A stretch of DNA of 17,646 bases. Origin: JAVBOD01 sp031551045 (GTDB taxonomy: Bacteria > Bacteroidota > Bacteroidia > Bacteroidales > UBA932). Location of the stretch: contig JAVBOD010000090.1 in the NCBI GenBank assembly GCA_031551045.1, positions 1 through 17,646 of the forward strand, written 5' to 3'. A program made the translations under genes and the position numbers. Below the pieces are notes generated by a model, which saw only the letters and a program-made list of their open reading frames with translations, did not search any database and was not told where the DNA came from. Position 1 is the first letter of the stretch. Each line of letters opens with the position of its first letter. Shown one piece after another: positions 12,857 to 17,646 of this stretch.

Positions 12857-14101
12857 TTACGCTCCGAAATCGTCGAAGGCTAACATTTCACGCGGCACAC
12901 CGAGTTCGTCCAGCATTTTCTTCACCGCGTTCGACATGGGGCCGGGGCCGCACATGTAGTACTCGATATCTTCCGGCGCCTCGTGTTTTGCGAGATATTC
13001 GTCCTGTAGCACTTGATGAATGAATCCTACATAGCCTTTCCAATTATCTTCCGGGCGCGGTTCGCTCAAAGCAATGTTGAATTTGAAATTCGGAAACTCT
13101 TTTTCGATAGCCCGAAAATCTTCTTCATAGAAAATTTCATTTTTCGAACGCGCACCATACCAATACGACACTTTACGGTCGGTTGTTTTCAGCGTATGGA
13201 ACATGTGGAACAGGTGGGAGCGGAGAGGAGCCATACCGGCGCCGCCGCCGATATAAATCATTTCGCGCTTCGTGTCTTTAATGAAAAATTCGCCGTAAGG
13301 GCCGGAAATATTCACTTTATCGCCGGGTTTGAGGGAAAAGATAAACGATGAACAAACTCCGGGAGGGACATTGGCCCATCCGCCTTTGGCTTTGTCAAAA
13401 GGAGGCGTGGCAATACGTATATTCAACATCACGATGTTTCCTTCGGCCGGATGATTGGCCATAGAATAGGCGCGGTAGGTGGATTCGGTATTTTTCATTG
13501 CCAAATCCCACATTTTGAATTTATCCCATTCGGCGCGGAACCGTTCGTCGATATCAATATCTGTGAACTTCATATCGTAGGTAGGCACGTCTATTTGTAT
13601 ATAACCGCCGGGTTTAAAGTTCAGCGTTTCGCCGGCCGGCAATTTCACTACAAATTCTTTAATGAACGAAGCCACATTATGATTGCTTACTACCTCGCAT
13701 TCCCATTTCTTAACGCCTAATACTTCTTCGGGAATTTCAATCTTTAAGTCTTCTCTTATTTTCACCTGGCAACCGAGGCGCCATTGATCTTGTTGTTGTT
13801 TGCGCGTGAAAAATCCTGTCTCGGTAGGGAGAATTTGCCCGCCGCCTTCGAGTACACGGCATTTGCACAAACCGCAAGTACCGCCGCCGCCACAGGCCGA
13901 AGGCAAAAATATTTTATTTTCCGATAAAGTGCCAAGGATAGACGATCCGGGATTTACCTCTAACTCTTTTTCATCATTAATGGTAATTTTTACTTTTCCC
14001 TGAGGTGTCAGTTTTGTTTTTGCATACAGCAATAATCCTACCAGTAAAAGGGTTACGAGTAGAAATACGAGAACAGCTGCAAGAAGAAGGGTGGTATCCA
14101 T
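12857..14101 (-). CDS. nqrF: Na+-translocating NADH:quinone oxidoreductase subunit F
   Basis: This 414-residue subunit is the NADH-oxidising entry point of Na+-NQR. It has an N-terminal membrane anchor (about 4-26) and a ferredoxin-type [2Fe-2S] domain with C70, C76, C79 and C111 (SACGGGGTCGLCKC and LGCQ). The FAD domain follows with RAYS (210-213), and then the NADH domain with IYIGGGAGMAPLRS (283-295) and YYMCGPGPM, ending in an aromatic-bearing DDFGA tail as in the family. Electrons pass NADH to FAD to 2Fe-2S, then on to the other subunits. All expected cofactor ligands are present. It is the last nqr gene; a Family A repeat pair separates it from nqrE and a Family F repeat begins right after its stop. 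Confidence 0.97.
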   Translation of the reverse strand: MDTTLLLAAVLVFLLVTLLLVGLLLYAKTKLTPQGKVKITINDEKELEVNPGSSILGTLSENKIFLPSACGGGGTCGLCKCRVLEGGGQILPTETGFFTRKQQQDQWRLGCQVKIREDLKIEIPEEVLGVKKWECEVVSNHNVASFIKEFVVKLPAGETLNFKPGGYIQIDVPTYDMKFTDIDIDERFRAEWDKFKMWDLAMKNTESTYRAYSMANHPAEGNIVMLNIRIATPPFDKAKGGWANVPPGVCSSFIFSLKPGDKVNISGPYGEFFIKDTKREMIYIGGGAGMAPLRSHLFHMFHTLKTTDRKVSYWYGARSKNEIFYEEDFRAIEKEFPNFKFNIALSEPRPEDNWKGYVGFIHQVLQDEYLAKHEAPEDIEYYMCGPGPMSNAVKKMLDELGVPREMLAFDDFGA

Positions 14102-14122
14102 GTCTATTAGTTTGTTTTTTTC

Positions 14123-14225
14123 ATTGCCGTCTGCTTTAGCGGACGGTGCTATTTAATGTTGTTTTGTAATACGCGCAAAAGCTACAGATTATTTATTATT
14201 CGTCCGCTAAAAAGCAGACGGCAAT
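14123..14225. repeat. Family A palindromic repeat pair (BIME-like) between nqrE and nqrF
   Basis: Units at 14123-14146 (ATTGCCGTCTGCTTTAGC, then GGACGG) and, inverted, 14201-14225 (CGTCCGCT-AAAA-AGCAGACGG, then CAAT). The right unit ends exactly at the nqrE stop codon; 54 nt separate the units. The same arrangement occurs after moxR (2318-2457). Confidence 0.85.
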
Positions 14226-14843
14226 TTAGAGTTTAATGCCCATAAATGTCATAAAAGCAATGCCCATCAATCCGGTGAGAATAAAGGTAAGCCCCAATCC
14301 ACGCAATGGCGCCGGGACATTGGAATATTTCAGCCTTTCGCGAATAGCGGCAATGCCCACAATAGCCAGCATCCAGCCGATACCCGAACCTAATGCAAAG
14401 CCGGTCACTTCGCCGATATTGGCATATTCGCGTTCTTGCATAAATAATGAACCGCCCATGATGGCGCAGTTGACAGCAATCAGCGGGAGGAAAATACCCA
14501 ATGAATTATATAGGGCAGGAGCAAATTTTTCGACCACCATTTCTACTAACTGAGTGATGGAGGCAATTACGGCAATGAAAATAATAAAGCTAAGGAAGCT
14601 TAAATCTACCTCGGCAAAGCTGGGATTAATCCATACCAGGCTGCCCGGCGTGAGTAAGTATTTATTGAGCAAATAGTTTACAGGAAGTGTTACCAGTAGC
14701 ACAAACACCACGGCAATACCCAATCCCATGGCGGTTTTTACGGTTTTCGAAACGGCAATGTAGGAGCACATGCCGAGGAAAAACGCAAAAATCATATTAT
14801 CTACGAAGATTGATTTTACAAGTATGCTGATGAAATTTTCCAT
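14226..14843 (-). CDS. nqrE: Na+-NQR subunit E
   Basis: This 205-residue integral membrane protein has about six hydrophobic helices and ordinary NqrE length. The opening FISILVKSIFVDNMIFAFFLGMC and the later PLIAVNCAIMGGSLFM are family signatures. C26 and C126 are in the two half-helices that, with NqrD, hold the intramembrane iron centre. It forms the NqrD/NqrE pair in the inner membrane. The gene follows nqrD by 74 bp, a gap that contains the small palindrome AGATTTTTTA-T-TAAAAAATCT. Confidence 0.96.
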   Translation of the reverse strand: MENFISILVKSIFVDNMIFAFFLGMCSYIAVSKTVKTAMGLGIAVVFVLLVTLPVNYLLNKYLLTPGSLVWINPSFAEVDLSFLSFIIFIAVIASITQLVEMVVEKFAPALYNSLGIFLPLIAVNCAIMGGSLFMQEREYANIGEVTGFALGSGIGWMLAIVGIAAIRERLKYSNVPAPLRGLGLTFILTGLMGIAFMTFMGIKL

Positions 14844-14917
14844 ATCAATTTAAAGTTTCAAGTTTCTTATTTCAGATTTCAAGATTTTTTATTAAAAAAT
14901 CTGTATTTATCTGTGGA

Positions 14918-15568
14918 CTACTTCTCTATTAATTCCTTATTAAAACTACGTTGCACCCAAATAATAATGCCCACCAGAATCAGGGCCATCGGCGGGAGAA
15001 TCATCAAGCCGTTGTTTTCATAGAATCCGCCGTTACTGATATACCACTCGGCAGGAATGATGGCTTGTCCGAACAAAGTGCCGGAACCCAACAGTTCGCG
15101 GAAGAAGGCTACGATGACCAATATCAAACCATAGCCCAACCCATTGCCGATGCCATCGACAAACGAAGGCCAGGGTTTGTTTCCCAATGCAAACGCTTCG
15201 ATGCGTCCCATGATGATACAGTTGGTGATAATCAATCCGACGAATACGGAAAGTTGCTTACTGACATCATATACATAAGCTTTTAATATTTCGCTTACAA
15301 TGGTAACCAAGGCAGCTACCACCACCAATTGAACGATGATGCGAATACGGTTCGGAATACCGTTGCGCAGCATCGACACAATCAAGCTGGAAAATCCGGT
15401 GACAACGGTTACCGAGAGCGCCATTACCAATGCCGGTTCTAATTTTACCGTTACCGCCAATGCCGAACAGATGCCCAGCACGAGCACGGTAATCGGATTA
15501 TTTTTATTGATAGGCCCGGTGAGCAGGCCTACTATTTTTTTCGAAAATAAAGGTTCTTTCTTACTCAT
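14918..15568 (-). CDS. nqrD: Na+-NQR subunit D
   Basis: This 216-residue membrane protein is homologous to NqrE and RnfE-type subunits. It starts KKEPLFSKKIVGLLTGPINKNNPITVLVLGICSALAVT and has C34 and C116 (LIITNCIIMGR) as the iron-centre ligands matching those of NqrE. RIEAFALGNKPWPSFVDGIGNGLGYG is a family signature. It lies only 5 bp after nqrC, so the two are surely cotranscribed. Nothing is missing relative to the family. Confidence 0.97.
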   Translation of the reverse strand: MSKKEPLFSKKIVGLLTGPINKNNPITVLVLGICSALAVTVKLEPALVMALSVTVVTGFSSLIVSMLRNGIPNRIRIIVQLVVVAALVTIVSEILKAYVYDVSKQLSVFVGLIITNCIIMGRIEAFALGNKPWPSFVDGIGNGLGYGLILVIVAFFRELLGSGTLFGQAIIPAEWYISNGGFYENNGLMILPPMALILVGIIIWVQRSFNKELIEK

Positions 15569-15573
15569 AATTT

Positions 15574-16404
15574 TTACTCTGCTGTGTTATTATTTTCCGT
15601 TTTTTCTTCGGCTGTTTGCTGCAATGCTTGTTCCTGCGCCTGTTTTTCCTGCTGCATTTTTTCAAAAAAAGCTTTATATTCTCCCAGGCAATCGTATAAC
15701 ATATTCGATACGCCGTTGCTGGTAATCGTTCCGCCCGAAATAGCATCGACACCGTGAAGATCGCCTTGTGGTGCACCGCCTTTTACGACTCTGACAGACG
15801 TGAAATTTCCGTTTTCAAAAATCTTTTTCCCAATAAATTGATGAGCAAATTTATGGGTTGAAATTTCGGCTCCCAAACCCGGCGTTTCCCCCTTATGGTC
15901 AAAAATAGCGCCATATACGGTGTTGAAATCATCGTTGAACGACAGGTAGCCCCACACCGGCCCCCAAAGCCCCATGCCGCGCACGGGGACAATGTATTTT
16001 TTACTTCCGTCTTCGTTTGTGCAGACAAACACCGGCAAGTTCAGTTCTTTCCGTAGCTCGGCTGCTTTTTCCGGTTTGGCGGCTATCTCTTTGATTTTAT
16101 CGGCTTCCGGCTTCATGTCCACTTCAAAAGCATTGCCTTCTTGCTGTTCGCCGATACCGTTTACAATAAAACTTTCTGTAATATATTTTGCGTATTCGGT
16201 TTCAATATAGTTAGCCTTATTTTCCGCCTCGTTGGCTGCTCCGGCCTTATTCACCGATGCCAATATATTTTGCTTTTTTTCAATTTCAATATTCTTCAAT
16301 TGAGGTTTTTTTAAGCTGATGGCCGTAATGGCCAATGCTGCTGCTACCAGGATAACCAATGCGGCAGAATATATAAATGTGTAAGAGTTGCTGTTCTTGT
16401 CCAT
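15574..16404 (-). CDS. nqrC: Na+-NQR subunit C (covalent FMN), with a Gln/Glu-rich C-terminal tail
   Basis: This 276-residue subunit has one N-terminal membrane helix (about 10-30) and a periplasmic FMN-binding domain. The flavinylation motif is SGGT at 223-226 in AISGGTITSNGV, so T226 should carry FMN through a phosphoester bond (by ApbE, not in this window). GLWGPVWGYLSFN and KGETPGLGAEIS are further family marks. After the last conserved helix (about residue 250) it has a 26-residue tail rich in Gln, Glu and Asn that looks dispensable and disordered. It lies between nqrB (12-bp gap) and nqrD (5-bp gap). Confidence 0.96.
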   Translation of the reverse strand: MDKNSNSYTFIYSAALVILVAAALAITAISLKKPQLKNIEIEKKQNILASVNKAGAANEAENKANYIETEYAKYITESFIVNGIGEQQEGNAFEVDMKPEADKIKEIAAKPEKAAELRKELNLPVFVCTNEDGSKKYIVPVRGMGLWGPVWGYLSFNDDFNTVYGAIFDHKGETPGLGAEISTHKFAHQFIGKKIFENGNFTSVRVVKGGAPQGDLHGVDAISGGTITSNGVSNMLYDCLGEYKAFFEKMQQEKQAQEQALQQTAEEKTENNNTAE

Positions 16405-16416
16405 AATCTATATCCT

Positions 16417-17592
16417 TTATTTTTCAGTGTTAATCTGTGAAAGCTGTGTTACGCGTTTCATCCGGCGTTTGATGTTGGCTTCTACCACATAGTGGTCGAT
16501 GAGCGGGGCAAAAGCATTCATAAATAAAATAGCGAGCATCATTCCTTCGGGATATCCGGGGTTGAATACTCGCACCAATACCGCCAAGGCTCCAATCAAG
16601 AAGCCGTATATCCATTTTCCTGTTTCGGTTTGTGTTCCGGAAACGGGGTCGGTAGCCATAAATACGGCACCGAATGCAAAGCCGCCCATTAGCAAATGAT
16701 AGTAGGCCGGAATTTCCATATAGGGATTGGCCCCGATGGCATTTACCAAAAAGCCGATGCCTAAAGCGCCCACTACGCAGGAAAGCATTATTTTCCAGCT
16801 GGCAATGCCGGTATAAATAAGTATAACGGCGCCCAACAAAATGGCTAATTTCGAGGTTTCGCCGATGGAACCGGGGATAAATCCTAAAAACATATCTTGC
16901 AACGACGGTAAATTTACTCCGCCGCTTGCGGCAGCCGTGGAGAGCGGCGTAGCTCCCGAAAATCCGTCGATCAATTGATCGCCTTTCGAAAGCGCTACCC
17001 ATACTTTGTCGCCGGAAATGTGCGACGGGTAGGCAAAGAAAACGAAAGCGCGCGCCATCAAGGCCGGGTTGAATACGTTCATACCGGTGCCGCCGAACAC
17101 TTCTTTCCCGATAATCACTGCAAAAGCGGTGGCTACCGCTACCATCCACAAGGGAACGGTAACAGGCATTACCAAGGGGATGAGCATGCCGGTTACCAGA
17201 AAGCCTTCGTTTACTTCGTGTCCGCGGATTTGTGCAGAGGCAAACTCAATGCCTAAACCAACCACGTAAGACACTATGATAATCGGTAATACTTTCAGGA
17301 AACCGTACCAGAACATGGGCCAGAAAGTCAGGTTGCCGCCAAGGGCAAGGTTGTGCTGGTAGCCTACATTCCACATGCCGAACAGCAAAGCGGGCATCAA
17401 TGCAACAATCACCACGGTCATGGTGCGTTTCAGATCCATGGCATCACGGACATGCGTTCCCGCTTTGGTCGTGGTGTTGGGCACAAAGGCAAAGGTGGCA
17501 AACGCATCAAAGGTGGAGTGCAGGAATCCGAGCTTTCCTCCTTTGCTGAACGTTGGCTTCATCTTATTAATCGTTTTCAGTAACCAATTCAT
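16417..17592 (-). CDS. nqrB: Na+-NQR subunit B (covalent FMN, membrane core)
   Basis: This 391-residue membrane subunit is the Na+-translocating core. It opens with a soluble N-terminal segment (about 1-50, FVPNTTTKAGTHVRDAMDLKRTM) followed by about ten hydrophobic helices. The flavinylation motif SGAT (212-215 in LIDGFSGATPLSTA) marks T215 as the covalent FMN site. IRGHEVNEGFLVTGMLIPLVMP, GKEVFGGTGMNVFNPALMARAF and the late GGFAFGAVFMATDPVSG are family signatures. NqrB also binds riboflavin and quinone in characterised enzymes. The start (ATG at 17590-17592 read on the minus strand) is preceded by an AT-rich gap to the window edge, where nqrA would be expected. Confidence 0.97.
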   Translation of the reverse strand: MNWLLKTINKMKPTFSKGGKLGFLHSTFDAFATFAFVPNTTTKAGTHVRDAMDLKRTMTVVIVALMPALLFGMWNVGYQHNLALGGNLTFWPMFWYGFLKVLPIIIVSYVVGLGIEFASAQIRGHEVNEGFLVTGMLIPLVMPVTVPLWMVAVATAFAVIIGKEVFGGTGMNVFNPALMARAFVFFAYPSHISGDKVWVALSKGDQLIDGFSGATPLSTAAASGGVNLPSLQDMFLGFIPGSIGETSKLAILLGAVILIYTGIASWKIMLSCVVGALGIGFLVNAIGANPYMEIPAYYHLLMGGFAFGAVFMATDPVSGTQTETGKWIYGFLIGALAVLVRVFNPGYPEGMMLAILFMNAFAPLIDHYVVEANIKRRMKRVTQLSQINTEK

Positions 17593-17646
17593 TTTTATGT
17601 TGATTTTTTATTTGTACTGTGTTTGGGGTTTAGCGTTTCTTTCGTT

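Noticed and set aside
14844..14917. AGATTTTTTA-T-TAAAAAATCT between nqrD and nqrE as an intrinsic terminator
   Set aside because: The stem is purely A/T apart from one G-C pair at each end, and it lies inside an operon whose next gene is required for the same complex.

Overview
The window looks like a chromosomal segment of a Bacteroidota bacterium, most likely of the Bacteroidales type. Three things support this: promoter elements of the phylum's TAnnTTTG form (two exact matches, upstream of moxR and of the OmpA lipoprotein gene), start codons mostly preceded by A-rich stretches rather than Shine-Dalgarno sequences, and a Na+-NQR gene cluster with the usual B-C-D-E-F order. No CRISPR array, tRNA, rRNA or prophage is visible.

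Left part, plus strand (1-11178). After the 3' end of an outer-membrane protein gene and an SRPBCC/AHSA1 gene comes an aerotolerance (Bat)-type locus: moxR AAA+ ATPase, DUF58 protein, DUF4381-like membrane protein, BatA-like VWA protein, a BatB/BatC-like fusion (VWA plus TPR) and a BatD-like protein. Such loci pair a MoxR ATPase with membrane-anchored VWA proteins and are proposed to act in envelope protein maturation or stress tolerance; the mechanism is not settled. Here the core genes are interrupted by other genes: a GNAT acetyltransferase plus HAD hydrolase pair between the DUF58 and DUF4381 genes, a tyrosine-phosphatase lipoprotein overlapping batA, and a REP-associated tyrosine transposase (RAYT) between batB/C and batD.

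Right part, minus strand (11413-17592). An OmpA-family glycine-zipper lipoprotein with its own promoter and a strong shared terminator faces the Bat locus convergently. Upstream of it on the same strand is nqrB-nqrC-nqrD-nqrE-nqrF followed by coaD. The Nqr subunits form the Na+-pumping NADH:quinone oxidoreductase; nqrA is presumably just beyond the right edge. CoaD makes dephospho-CoA.

The least ordinary content is the density of short palindromic repeats at gene boundaries. At least six families can be told apart: (A) a CCGTCTGCTTTAGC-type hairpin in inverted pairs at two loci; (B) a TACCAATAT / GTCCC-GGGAC hairpin family; (C) an 18-24 nt GGCGGAA-TTCCGCC palindrome upstream of and twice inside the RAYT gene; (D) a 50-nt element with CGCGCGGA/TCCGCGCG ends and a conserved CTTGAAA centre, in three successive intergenic gaps; (E) a 33-nt 12-9-12 palindrome around the DUF4381 and batA genes; (F) a C/G-rich inverted pair bracketing the coaD start codon. 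Several of these appear to have entered coding sequence (the coaD N-terminus, the middle of the RAYT gene, the DUF4381 C-terminus, possibly the batA N-terminus). The RAYT gene is a candidate mobilising enzyme for at least family C.
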